From JBBQXY01 sp051004815 (GTDB lineage Bacteria; Chloroflexota; Ktedonobacteria; Ktedonobacterales; Ktedonobacteraceae), in assembly GCA_051004815.1 (NCBI GenBank), contig JBPCJY010000146.1, positions 1-13,756 of the forward strand: DNA of 13,756 bases. Reading direction: 5' to 3'. Shown here piece after piece: positions 1-7,842 of the stretch; within the stretch, counting starts at the first letter, position 1, and every line of letters begins with the position of its first letter. The notes below the pieces were generated by a model. That model saw only the letters and a list, made by a program, of their open reading frames with translations. It was not told the DNA's origin and did not search any database. Made by a program: the position numbers and the translations under genes.

Positions 1-52
1 CGCCTCCGTGGCGACAAACCCCCTCATCACTCACTATTTTGTATTCTCTTCC

Positions 53-3000
53 TTACTGGTACCTTATCGCCTCGGCGGGTGAGATGCGACCGGCTTGCCA
101 GGCGGGTAGGATGGCACCAAGGAATGAGGCCAATAGGGCGATGCCTACGATGAGTCCCAGCTCTTGCCAGGGGATGCTAAAGGTCAGCCCTGTATTGAAT
201 TGTTCAAAGAAATTGGCCGCGAAGATGTTGTTTGAGAGTATCAGGCCGAGCGTAACACCCAGGATACTGCCTGTCGCACCGACCATGAAAGACTCTAAGA
301 GGAAGGAACCTTGCAGCAGGCGGCGACCACAACCCAATGCACGCATCATGCCGATTTGTTGCCGCCGCTCGATCACCGCCCGTGTACCGGTAATGGCGAG
401 GGCCGTGACTCCCAGCAGTAAGGTCAAGCCAACTACAGCCAATAGGACGTTGCTCAGGAAGATGCGCGGGCCGCGTATTTGCCAGATAGCATCTTCCAGT
501 ACCGTGGTCTCCATGCCATAATCGAGAAATGCTGAACCAAGTGCCAGCGACAATGCCCGTTTGTCTTGTCCAGGAGCCACTTTAAAGTAATACGTCTGTG
601 CCTCTGGCGTGGTGGCATTGATGCTGTCGAGATAGGACGCGTTGGGGATGTATAGCCCAAAATGGCTGCTATCGCTGTTATCGACTACACCAATGATGGT
701 GAGCTTGGCCGCTGCTGTGAAGGCCGACGGCGGAGTAGTGGGAGAATCGGTTTGTACTCTAGTGACCCATAGCGGAATAGCCGAAAAAGTAGTATCGCCT
801 TGATAGATACCACTGATAGAGAATGTATAGGGTGTGTTAAAGCCGGGTGGTTGCACGGGTACGTTGGCATCAGCTGGAGAGGGGGCATTGGGATCATAGA
901 CAGGGGCATTGACGACGCTATCGGGCCGGTTTGGCAGAGCACTGCTATCAATGAGCGCATAGTTTGGATGTGCTTGTAACGCTTGAAAGACAGCGGCATC
1001 ACTGGTGAAACCCTGTGCTCGTGCCGATAGGTGGATACCATAGCCGTTTAAAAAACCACCGCTCACCACGTTGGCCGGATAAATTTTCCAGGCGGGGTTG
1101 CTATTACTCAGTTGTATGACCCCTACCGCCGTCGAAGTCTGCACGCCAATCGAGGCAAAGTCGTTGGGATTGATGCCGTGCTGCACTAAAGCGGATTGCA
1201 GGTCAGGTATGGGTTTGAAGTACGTGACCGCCTGAATATCGTATCCTCCCGTCTGCGTATCAATATTGGCGTAAGTATTCTGCATGGCATTGGTAATCAC
1301 GGCCATCACTGTCATAGCAAAGACGACCAGGCTAAACATTACCACGCTTAAGCCGGTACGGAAGCGTCGGTGGAGGGGATAAGCGGAGGCGAGTCGTGTG
1401 AGGATATAGAGTCCTGGCAACCTCATACAGAGCCAGAGCAATGGACGGATAAGCAATTCAGCGTTCGTGAGCAACACCCAGGTCGTTCCCAGTACCATCA
1501 TAAAGCCTGCCAGAAAGAAGATTTCTATGCCACCAGAAAAACGCGGTAAGCCCAGGCGTGCCAGGACATCGAAGGGCAAGGCCCAATAGGCAACGAGCGT
1601 TAGCCCTGTCAAGGCCGCAAAAATCTTATTGGCAATGGCTTTCTGCCTCAGTACATTTGGCTGCTGCTTTTTCCCATTGCGCATTGCGTTCTTAGACCAT
1701 GCTGCACTGCCATAGCGGAAGATAACTTCCAGCCCTGCTTTGATGAGTAGGCCACTCCCAAGCACAATCAGTGAGAGGCCAAGCGAGAAGTAGGATATCA
1801 ATGTCTGTTCTAACCCTTGTTGCATCAGCCAATAGCCTGCCAGCAATGGCAAGAAGCCCAGCAATACCAGCGAACGCACCAGTCCGATGAGGATATCGGG
1901 AACCTGTTCCAGTAGGATGCGCCGCACGCGCCGTAAAGGTTTTTTCGCATGACGGACGAAAAGAGTACGCACTAAAGCGAACAGTTGCAAGCAATTTTCG
2001 CCCAGGGACAGAGCGTTCTGACCAGGCTCCGGTTGGTCGCGCATAGCTTCAACTACCGTCATACGGCTCACCAACCAGGACGAGATGGCAACCGAGCAGA
2101 AGGTGAAGACGACGCCCAGGCAGTAGGCAATAACCAAACTGTGCGGCTGAAATGTCAGCTTGAGCGGAAAATTAAAACGGGCCAGGATGGGGCCGAGGAA
2201 CAAGACGAGCAAGGCACCCATACCTATGCCGACAGCCAATCCCAGCAATGATGCCAGGAGATCATAGACCGTCCCTTCAAAGAGGAACATCAAGATCAGG
2301 TGTTTGCGTTGCACGCCAATGGCCCTTGCCATGCCCATCTCTGCCCGCCGCTCTGCCGCCAGTAGGACGTAGATGAGGAAGATTAGCAGAAGGCCAATCG
2401 CCAGGGCAAAGAGACTGAAGAGAGCAAAGATACGCGAAAAGATATCCTCGGCATTTTGCGAATTCTGTACACCTTGTAATTTGACCTGGTTGATATGGAC
2501 ATCACCGGGAGTCCAATGGCGCAAGCGTTGGGCAACCTGATCGGAAAGATTCACTCCATTGACACCGCCACCGCCGCGATTGCCGATGTAAACTTCGGTA
2601 ATATCATCATAGCGGTTCTCGATAGCGCGAAAGAACTGTATGTTGCTGATGATATAGGGAGCACCACCCGCTAATCCACCGTCGGCGACAATGGCGACGA
2701 CGTGCATCAGGTAGCGTTGTCCGGGCCACCGCTGCGAGTAGAGGTAGATGAGATCGTTCGCGTGCGCGTTGAGCAAGGTGGCCGTGGTTTGATTGAGGTA
2801 GACATCATTGCCCCGTAAGGTCGCTGTGGAATAGTGTTGTTTTGTGCCATTTACTGCCTGCATTCCGCCAAAATCCTGCTCACTACCAGGGATAAGGGCC
2901 AGGGCAGTAACTTTTGAACGTACCTGGCGCGAGGTCTCGTCTGCTACCAACAGGTTAGGCTCAACCATCGCGGCCCCTATGGCTGCGATATCAGGATCGA

Positions 3001-3355
3001 TCTTTTTCAGGTCCAGGAGACGGTAGTATGTGCCATCCGAGAAAAATCCCAGGTCTCCATGCCCACCCTGGATTGTCTCGTCTATGTTGCCCAGGTTATA
3101 GACCGCCACGCTCTGGACTGCACCCGTGATCACATCACCTGTGGCCAGCACGCTGGAGATCAACGTTGTTGAGAGCATGAGGGCAAAGACAATCAGCCAC
3201 ATTTGTGTGCGACGACGTGGAATGTTACGCACACCAATTTTAAAAAAGATGAGGTTGCCGAGAGCCAGCAAAATGACAACGCCAATAATGACCGCTGTTG
3301 CCACCAGCAAAACCGTTGTGAGTGTGTCAATTGGGATGCCAAAAAGTTCAGTCAT
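53..3355 (-). CDS. Large ABC-type permease with two FtsX modules (MacB/LolC-like)
   Basis: This is a predicted inner-membrane permease subunit of an ABC transporter, probably moving lipoproteins, lipids or peptides at the cell surface rather than importing solutes. The 1,100 residues hold about a dozen hydrophobic segments. After two N-terminal helices (about 13-37 and 53-72) comes an extracytoplasmic domain (about 73-305). The first FtsX module follows, with its cytoplasmic signature ERRAEMGMARAIG near residue 335. Extra helices lie at about 485-690, then a second extracytoplasmic domain (about 695-965), then the C-terminal FtsX module with ERRQQIGMMRALG near residue 996. The protein ends in PAEAIRYQ, the usual end of these permeases. 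The ATG overlaps the TGA of the upstream lipoprotein gene (ATGA), which points to translational coupling. A cognate ATPase is expected but is not in the window. The FtsX assignment is firm; the substrate is unknown. Confidence 0.93.
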   Translation of the reverse strand: MTELFGIPIDTLTTVLLVATAVIIGVVILLALGNLIFFKIGVRNIPRRRTQMWLIVFALMLSTTLISSVLATGDVITGAVQSVAVYNLGNIDETIQGGHGDLGFFSDGTYYRLLDLKKIDPDIAAIGAAMVEPNLLVADETSRQVRSKVTALALIPGSEQDFGGMQAVNGTKQHYSTATLRGNDVYLNQTTATLLNAHANDLIYLYSQRWPGQRYLMHVVAIVADGGLAGGAPYIISNIQFFRAIENRYDDITEVYIGNRGGGGVNGVNLSDQVAQRLRHWTPGDVHINQVKLQGVQNSQNAEDIFSRIFALFSLFALAIGLLLIFLIYVLLAAERRAEMGMARAIGVQRKHLILMFLFEGTVYDLLASLLGLAVGIGMGALLVLFLGPILARFNFPLKLTFQPHSLVIAYCLGVVFTFCSVAISSWLVSRMTVVEAMRDQPEPGQNALSLGENCLQLFALVRTLFVRHAKKPLRRVRRILLEQVPDILIGLVRSLVLLGFLPLLAGYWLMQQGLEQTLISYFSLGLSLIVLGSGLLIKAGLEVIFRYGSAAWSKNAMRNGKKQQPNVLRQKAIANKIFAALTGLTLVAYWALPFDVLARLGLPRFSGGIEIFFLAGFMMVLGTTWVLLTNAELLIRPLLWLCMRLPGLYILTRLASAYPLHRRFRTGLSVVMFSLVVFAMTVMAVITNAMQNTYANIDTQTGGYDIQAVTYFKPIPDLQSALVQHGINPNDFASIGVQTSTAVGVIQLSNSNPAWKIYPANVVSGGFLNGYGIHLSARAQGFTSDAAVFQALQAHPNYALIDSSALPNRPDSVVNAPVYDPNAPSPADANVPVQPPGFNTPYTFSISGIYQGDTTFSAIPLWVTRVQTDSPTTPPSAFTAAAKLTIIGVVDNSDSSHFGLYIPNASYLDSINATTPEAQTYYFKVAPGQDKRALSLALGSAFLDYGMETTVLEDAIWQIRGPRIFLSNVLLAVVGLTLLLGVTALAITGTRAVIERRQQIGMMRALGCGRRLLQGSFLLESFMVGATGSILGVTLGLILSNNIFAANFFEQFNTGLTFSIPWQELGLIVGIALLASFLGAILPAWQAGRISPAEAIRYQ

Positions 3356-4140
3356 TGTCCGCCCTGTCCAACCTGTAGTGCCTGGGAAAAGAGCTCAGCA
3401 ATTTGCGTGTAGCCAAGTGTACTGGGATGTAGTCCATCGTCGCTAATATATTCGGGATGGTTACGGAGCGCACTCCACTGCGAGTACAAGTCAACTTCTA
3501 TTACGTGGTGACGTTTTACGATTGCAGCAATAGCGGTGTTGTACGCCTGTACTTGCGTGGTGATTGTCTGAGGGTCGGTGGAATTGAGAAAATAAGGTAA
3601 GAGCGTCAAGTCCGGCACGTTGGCAATCGCTATGCGTGCATGTGGTGCCGCGGCCTGGATACGGCTCACCAGTACGTCAAGGTCATTGCTATAGCTAGCG
3701 ATGGGAACATTGCTAGCCAGGTCGTTGACCGCCAACCAGATGGTTACTAGATCAGGATGGGCATCAAGCGCGATCGGCACCTCGACGCTCAGAGCCTGAT
3801 GTAAAAGTATCCCAGGTATACCGAGATTGACCAGGCGCACACCAGAACCCATTGTTGCCGCTAAGTCTGCGGGCCAGTTTTGTGTTGATGGGTCATCGGC
3901 CCCGACACCAAAGGTGTCTGATGCGCCGATAGCCACATAGGTCAGGCGTGCTTTCGGGACTTGCTGTACGCCGATCGGTTGGGTACCGGCTGTCCCACCC
4001 GTAATGAGCGAACTGCAACTCCCCAAAAAAAGGACAAAGAGGCATAACAACATAGCCGGGAAGAGTCGCGCCTTCCTCGTGCTATGTCTGCCGTCTTTCC
4101 CCACAGACCACTGTTGAAACGTGTTAGTGAAGCAATGCAC
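3352..4140 (-). CDS. SGNH/GDSL-type hydrolase, predicted lipoprotein
   Basis: This is a predicted extracytoplasmic esterase or lipase of the SGNH superfamily. A basic N-region and hydrophobic stretch (about 30-39) end in a lipobox, LGSC, with Cys42 as the likely lipidated residue, so the enzyme should be membrane-anchored outside the cytoplasm. Block I is IGASDTFGVG with nucleophile Ser74. Asn139 sits in LAVND (block III) and Asp235/His238 in DGLHPS (block V), so the catalytic set is complete. The GDSL motif reads GASD and block III has Ala in place of Gly, both tolerated in the family. The start taken is GTG at 4140, which overlaps the secG end by 17 nt and has only a weak ribosome binding site. 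An ATG at residue 30 would leave a signal sequence too short, so GTG is preferred. The stop overlaps the FtsX gene start. The substrate cannot be told from sequence. Confidence 0.9.
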   Translation of the reverse strand: MHCFTNTFQQWSVGKDGRHSTRKARLFPAMLLCLFVLFLGSCSSLITGGTAGTQPIGVQQVPKARLTYVAIGASDTFGVGADDPSTQNWPADLAATMGSGVRLVNLGIPGILLHQALSVEVPIALDAHPDLVTIWLAVNDLASNVPIASYSNDLDVLVSRIQAAAPHARIAIANVPDLTLLPYFLNSTDPQTITTQVQAYNTAIAAIVKRHHVIEVDLYSQWSALRNHPEYISDDGLHPSTLGYTQIAELFSQALQVGQGGQ

Positions 4141-4360
4141 TGAGTAAAGAGACGATGGCGAACAGGACCACGAAGACGATGGTCAAGTTAAAAATTAAAC
4201 GTTCTACGCCACGTCGCGTCTTAAACACCGAACCCGCACTACTGCCACCGAAGGCACTGCCCAACCCGGCCCCACGTACCTGTAGCAGAATGAAGAGGAT
4301 AACGGCGATGCAAAGAATAATCTCAATGATGCGAAGTGCTGGAAGCCATACTGCTGCCAA
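4124..4360 (-). CDS. secG: Preprotein translocase subunit SecG
   Basis: SecG is the small membrane subunit that assists the SecYE channel in protein export. The protein shows the family layout: hydrophobic helix 1 (about residues 7-27 from this start), then LLQVRGAGLGSAFGGSSAG, the glycine-rich cytoplasmic loop carrying the conserved Gln and Arg-Gly, then VFKTRRGVERL and helix 2 (about 55-77). The open frame extends up to a GTG at 4390, giving 88 residues, but no Shine-Dalgarno precedes that codon. The TTG at 4360 has GAGGA about 7 nt upstream and gives 78 residues, with the conserved Gln near position 27 as in other SecG proteins. The TTG start is therefore preferred. The end overlaps the next gene by 17 nt. 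Transcription probably comes from the promoter at 5027-5055 through the upstream gene. Confidence 0.9.
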   Translation of the reverse strand: MAAVWLPALRIIEIILCIAVILFILLQVRGAGLGSAFGGSSAGSVFKTRRGVERLIFNLTIVFVVLFAIVSLLSALLH

Positions 4361-4373
4361 GGATATTTCCTCA
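4358..4373 (-). promoter_or_regulatory. Ribosome binding site that favours a TTG start for secG
   Basis: On the minus strand, GTGAGGAAATATCC directly precedes TTG (4360-4358), placing GAGGA about 7 nt from the codon. The only upstream alternative, GTG at 4390, has no purine-rich stretch before it. Confidence 0.55.
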
Positions 4374-4409
4374 CTTTCGTGTAAATGCACATAGTGTTTG
4401 TCCGCGTGA

Positions 4410-4970
4410 TTATATCATACTCCTATAGCTACGTCGAGGTGTTACATTTCGTTGATGCGCCTTCCCATGGCAGGAGGGGCATAGCACCACAAAATGCTGT
4501 GGGTTATAGCGGTCGAATATGTTGGGCGCGAAATAAACAGTGTGCAGTTGTAATCTGTCGCAAGGCTGACCACAGGCTGGACAAGTAGTGTCGGCCTGTT
4601 CACCTAAAGATTGTTTGAGATGGCTCATCTGGCTGATGTGGATAGCGTCCAGGCTGACATGGAACAGAAGTCCGGCGAGGATGAGCCAGAGTGTCCTGGA
4701 ACGAGTGAGCGTTGCAACCAGTACTAGTGGCCCCAGCACGAGTGGACGGTGGAGAAACTTCGCCATCGGCCTCTGTGGCGGATCAGCTTGTCCAAAGTAG
4801 CGCATAGCGGCTCGCACGCTCAACGTGCGCTGTGTTACCGCGTGCCAGAAATAATGGTCGCTATCAATGAAAATACTGGCCGCGAACGGAATCCACACAT
4901 CCTGCTTGAGCCAAGGCAACGTGATCACAGCCGCAACTGTAGATAGTTTTATATGTTCTTGAATGCGCAT
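4410..4970 (-). CDS. YdjM-like membrane metal-dependent hydrolase with C-terminal HNH-like zinc domain
   Basis: Residues 1-118 resemble the membrane-bound metal-dependent hydrolase family of YdjM (PF04307 type). An early H6 is followed by SxxAA, an acidic/His cluster FIDSDHYFWH (D36, D38, H39), a central FLHRP (H74), a hydrophobic stretch, and LFHVSLDAIH (H104, D108). The C-terminal part is different: CPACGQPC (C130, C133, C137), then LQLHTV (H143) and VVLCPSCHGKAH (C164, C167, H168, H172). The last section follows the HNH endonuclease/zinc-finger pattern, but the usual His-His pair reads His-Thr, so the general base may be lost and the domain may only bind zinc or nucleic acid. The ATG start has GAAGG 9 nt upstream and lies 57 bp below a strong promoter. 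The gene leads the secG transcription unit. The cellular role is unknown; the domain calls rest on motif reading alone. Confidence 0.75.
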   Translation of the reverse strand: MRIQEHIKLSTVAAVITLPWLKQDVWIPFAASIFIDSDHYFWHAVTQRTLSVRAAMRYFGQADPPQRPMAKFLHRPLVLGPLVLVATLTRSRTLWLILAGLLFHVSLDAIHISQMSHLKQSLGEQADTTCPACGQPCDRLQLHTVYFAPNIFDRYNPQHFVVLCPSCHGKAHQRNVTPRRSYRSMI

Positions 4971-5026
4971 TTCTATTTACCTTCGCTAAGCATTTCTACC
5001 TAATACACTAAACTGACATACAGAAG

Positions 5027-5055
5027 AGTATAGATTGGGCATATTTTTCTGTCAA
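5027..5055 (-). promoter_or_regulatory. Near-consensus sigma-70-type promoter for the secG-FtsX unit
   Basis: On the minus strand, TTGACA (5055-5050) is followed after exactly 17 bp by TATACT (5032-5027), differing from the consensus at one base. The predicted transcription start, near 5020, gives a leader of about 50 nt before the ATG at 4970. No other promoter is evident between the four minus-strand genes. Confidence 0.8.
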
Positions 5056-5253
5056 TGTCCTGATTAGCACAACCATCTTTACCAACTTATAACCACATCT
5101 CAACCTGTTTTCACTTTATTCCTGGCTAACAGCATGGTACCCTAATCAAAAGGGCTAGTTTCGTTGAATGCCGTATATTGATACGTTCAAATAAACAAGA
5201 ACACTAGAGAAACGCTGGCATTGTAGGAGCTAGTACAAGGAGTGCGCCTCATT

Positions 5254-6645
5254 ATGGCACCGAAAGTAGCACAAGAGCATCAATCGATGCAGGTACTTGA
5301 ACAAGAGCAAGAGGTTGATACAACAGTTGGCTGTAGTATAGGAATTATGGCCTATAATGAAGAAGCCAATATTGGACGTACCATACGTGCGGTACTGGAA
5401 CAAACTGGCCCATCCATGCGCATTGAGGAAGTGATTGTCGTTGCTAGTGGTTGCACAGACCGCACCGTTCCTCTGGTTACAGAAATTGCCGCACAAGAAC
5501 CAAGAGTCCATCTGTATGTGCAAGAGCAGCGCGAGGGAAAAGCCTCTGCTATCAATTTGTTCTTGAAACAAGCTACCAGCCAGGTCGCTGTATTGATTGG
5601 GGCTGATGTGATACCGGAAACCCATGCCATAGAGCATCTTTGTGCTCCCTTCAAAGACCCCACCATTGGTATGGTTGGTGGGCGTCCTGTTCCGGTCAAT
5701 GATCCGATGACGTTCATGGGACATTCGGTGCATCTGCTGTGGCGGCTGCATGACCGGGTAGCGCGAATTTCGCCGAAGCTTGGTGAGGTTATCGCGTTCC
5801 GCAATGTTATTTCCGGTATTCCCACTAACAGTGCTGTAGATGAAATCTCCATCCAGGCTCTTATATCGCAATTGGGGTATAAACAGCTCTACGAACCATC
5901 CTGTGTTGTCTACAACAAGGGGCCGCTCAATCGGCGGGACTTCCTCAAGCAGCGACGGCGCATCTACGCTGGACATCTCAAAGTGCTGACACTGCAAAAT
6001 TATGAAGCCTCTACTATGAAAGTCAGCCCCATCTTGCGCCAACTCATTGCTTGCCGCGACTTCACGATGAGCACACCCAAGCAGGCTATGTGGACATTTG
6101 GAACGATGCTACTGGAGGCTTACGCACGAATGCAGGGCTATTACGACTTCACGCGTAAGCGGGAGCACCACATCTGGCAGATGGTAGATTCAACGAAAGA
6201 CTTGGAGGCGGGAGAACGCAAGATGCGGCGCATTTGCAATGCGCAGAGCGTCATTGTCTTTCGCTTTATCCTGGCAGGGGCCAAAGGGACAGATGTACAA
6301 CGTGAGCGCGAAGATCGCGAGGCGACCGAGGCCGCTCGTAAGTTGCTACCGTTCCTGCGCACACGACTGCGCAAAGAAGATAGGCTCTCCGTCAACGGCC
6401 CTGGCATTATGACCGCCGTCATTCGCGCTGAGCAGCATGGAGCCGAGATTGTGGCACGCCGCGTGAAAGAGGCCGTTGAAGGCACTTCTGTACGAGTTGG
6501 TGTGCGCAACCGTGAAGTCAAGGTGTCGATTGCCTATAGTTCGCTCACCTTCGCCTCCAAAGCAGCCGGTGGCGATATGACTGTCAGTAGTCCGTTGGTT
6601 GATGAGGCGATGATGGCTGGCCTGATAGCTAACAGTGAGGGCTAA
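5254..6645 (+). CDS. Family-2 glycosyltransferase fused to a degenerate GGDEF domain
   Basis: This is a predicted sugar transferase with a built-in signalling-type domain. Residues about 28-260 carry GT2 features: IGIMAYNEEANIG at the nucleotide-binding start, VVASGCTDRT, the REGKASAIN segment, and IGADVIPE with D118 in place of a full DxD. A basic QRRRIYAGH lies in the acceptor-side region. Residues about 318-445 fit the GGDEF fold. LLPFLRTRLRKEDRLSV leads into NGPGIM where GGDEF should be, followed by the helix AEIVARRVKEAV and the strand VKVSIAY, the counterpart of vtvSiGva. The catalytic signature is absent, but R373-K-E-D376 lies five residues before it, matching the RxxD inhibitory site that binds c-di-GMP. 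The chosen ATG has AAGGAG 11 nt upstream; an in-frame GTG at 5242 overlaps that site. No clear promoter is seen. The gene is flanked by a divergent unit and a repeat. Confidence 0.85.
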   Translation: MAPKVAQEHQSMQVLEQEQEVDTTVGCSIGIMAYNEEANIGRTIRAVLEQTGPSMRIEEVIVVASGCTDRTVPLVTEIAAQEPRVHLYVQEQREGKASAINLFLKQATSQVAVLIGADVIPETHAIEHLCAPFKDPTIGMVGGRPVPVNDPMTFMGHSVHLLWRLHDRVARISPKLGEVIAFRNVISGIPTNSAVDEISIQALISQLGYKQLYEPSCVVYNKGPLNRRDFLKQRRRIYAGHLKVLTLQNYEASTMKVSPILRQLIACRDFTMSTPKQAMWTFGTMLLEAYARMQGYYDFTRKREHHIWQMVDSTKDLEAGERKMRRICNAQSVIVFRFILAGAKGTDVQREREDREATEAARKLLPFLRTRLRKEDRLSVNGPGIMTAVIRAEQHGAEIVARRVKEAVEGTSVRVGVRNREVKVSIAYSSLTFASKAAGGDMTVSSPLVDEAMMAGLIANSEG

Positions 6646-6668
6646 GCTTACCAGGGCGACCGCGAGGG
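6645..6668 (+). repeat. Partial copy of the palindromic repeat found at 9627-9728
   Basis: These 24 bases match positions 9627-9650 at 22 sites, both differences being transitions. The copy begins on the last base of the glycosyltransferase stop codon and lacks the rest of the arm and the whole second arm. Confidence 0.7.
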
Positions 6669-6712
6669 CCACCAACATTGTCCTCTCAGCACTCATTCAC
6701 CGACCCTGTTGT

Positions 6713-6790
6713 GTACTCATGCAACAATTGACTTTTGTGCATTTCTCTGCTATCCTCGGTAGAATGAGTACCTCTCGTCTCGATGAGTAC
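6713..6790. promoter_or_regulatory. Three copies of an 8-bp motif around the promoter (candidate operator)
   Basis: ATGAGTAC occurs at 6764-6771 and 6783-6790, and its reverse complement GTACTCAT at 6713-6720. One copy lies upstream of the -35 hexamer and two lie at and beyond the predicted transcription start, 19 bp apart. This is where an autoregulating repressor might bind. The repeats are seen directly; the role is inferred. Confidence 0.45.
6728..6756 (+). promoter_or_regulatory. Promoter of the HTH-GAF/methyltransferase unit
   Basis: TTGACT (6728-6733), a 17-bp spacer, and TATCCT (6751-6756) form a good sigma-70-type promoter. The predicted start near 6763 leaves a leader of about 70 nt before the ATG at 6833. 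Confidence 0.7.
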
Positions 6791-6832
6791 TTGTACAGTG
6801 ACCTGTAGCATAAGCAACGGAAGAAGAATGCT

Positions 6833-7807
6833 ATGTCAGCCCCGCTCTCCTGGCGCGATCTGCTGAGGGACATCACGCGTGCGCCTGGTGCCAGTGAGCG
6901 GATTGCCGGTACGATGGGTATAAGTGTCGTGACACTCCATCGCTGGGTGAATGGTGAGTCTAAGCCGCGCCCTCACAATCTGCGCCAATTGCTCCAGGCC
7001 CTACCGGATGAGCAGCAAAGCCTCCTTGCCGAACTGCTGGAGCAAGAGCACATGAGTTTTCCTGCGCCCGCAGCCTCTGACTCCTGGGAGCAGATCGAGT
7101 ACCCGTTTGTGATGCAAGTGCTGGAAATGCGTGCTAGCACTCCAGAGACCCTCCTCTTCTGGACACTGTGCCACAAAGTGTTTCAGCATGCCGTCCGACG
7201 ACTTGACCCTGAACGCATCGGCATAGCCATTCGCATGGTGCTGTGCATGCCACAAGCCAGCGATGGAACCATTCACAGCCTACGTGAGAGTGTTGGCTCA
7301 GGAACTCCACCCTGGGAATATCTGGAGCAAGAGGCAATCTTTTTGGGGGCCGAGTCGCTAGCGGGCTATGTGGTCGCATCATGTCTTCCCGCAACGGTAG
7401 AGAACCTTGCCGATGAAACGATGCGCGTTCCTGCTCATCGGGCCGCGAATGAGCAGAGTGCGATAGCCACCCCACTGCTGTATGCTAACCGGGTTGCCGG
7501 CTGCTTGCTGGTCTCCAGTACGCAACCCAACTATTTTGCCTCGCCATCCCGTCTTGCGCTGATCTCTGACTACACCAGGTTGATCGCCCTGGCACTCGCT
7601 CCGGAGCAGTTTTACCTGCCTGAGTCGATCTCTTTGCGCATAATGCCTTCTTTTGAGGCGCAGCGAGAGCATTTGGCCTCCTTCCGCAACCACGTGATCG
7701 CGTTGATGAAAGAGACCTCCCATGCGAAAGAGCCTCTTACGCGTTCCCAGGCGGAACAGCTCGTGTGGCAGCAGATCGAAGAAGAATTGCTACAGCTCAT
7801 ACCCTAG
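6833..7807 (+). CDS. HTH (Cro/C1-type) transcriptional regulator with GAF domain
   Basis: This is a predicted cytoplasmic DNA-binding regulator with a small-molecule sensor domain. Residues about 8-62 form a lambda-repressor-like HTH: SERIAGTMGISVVTLHRWVNG contains the turn and recognition helix, followed by KPRPHNLRQLLQAL. Residues about 115-255 look like a GAF domain, with strand/helix segments such as IGIAIRMVLC, SAIATPLLYANRVAGCLLVSS and the terminal helix SDYTRLIALAL. The C-terminal 70 residues are helical and charged. The ATG is preceded by GGAAGAAG at a workable distance. The gene comes first in an apparent operon with two methyltransferases (35 nt and 16 nt gaps). It is preceded by its own promoter and repeated octamers, which suggests autoregulation. 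The ligand is unknown. The HTH call is firm and the GAF call fairly firm. Confidence 0.85.
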   Translation: MSAPLSWRDLLRDITRAPGASERIAGTMGISVVTLHRWVNGESKPRPHNLRQLLQALPDEQQSLLAELLEQEHMSFPAPAASDSWEQIEYPFVMQVLEMRASTPETLLFWTLCHKVFQHAVRRLDPERIGIAIRMVLCMPQASDGTIHSLRESVGSGTPPWEYLEQEAIFLGAESLAGYVVASCLPATVENLADETMRVPAHRAANEQSAIATPLLYANRVAGCLLVSSTQPNYFASPSRLALISDYTRLIALALAPEQFYLPESISLRIMPSFEAQREHLASFRNHVIALMKETSHAKEPLTRSQAEQLVWQQIEEELLQLIP

Positions 7808-7842
7808 CAAGGCACGAGCGCGAATAGAAAGAGAAATCTGTC

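Noticed and set aside
1..52. Terminator of the minus-strand unit (CGCC/GGCG at 1-13)
   Set aside because: The stem is only 4 bp, has no T-run on the minus strand within the window, and may continue beyond position 1.
5160..5253. Plus-strand promoter TTGAAT - 17 bp - TCAAAT (5164-5192) for the glycosyltransferase
   Set aside because: The -10 hexamer is poor and no better pair is visible. It is too weak to list as a feature.
5230..6042. 270-residue open frame on the minus strand opposite the glycosyltransferase
   Set aside because: It lies fully antisense to a gene with clear GT2 motifs, has no recognisable domain and no ribosome binding site of note. It reads as a shadow frame.
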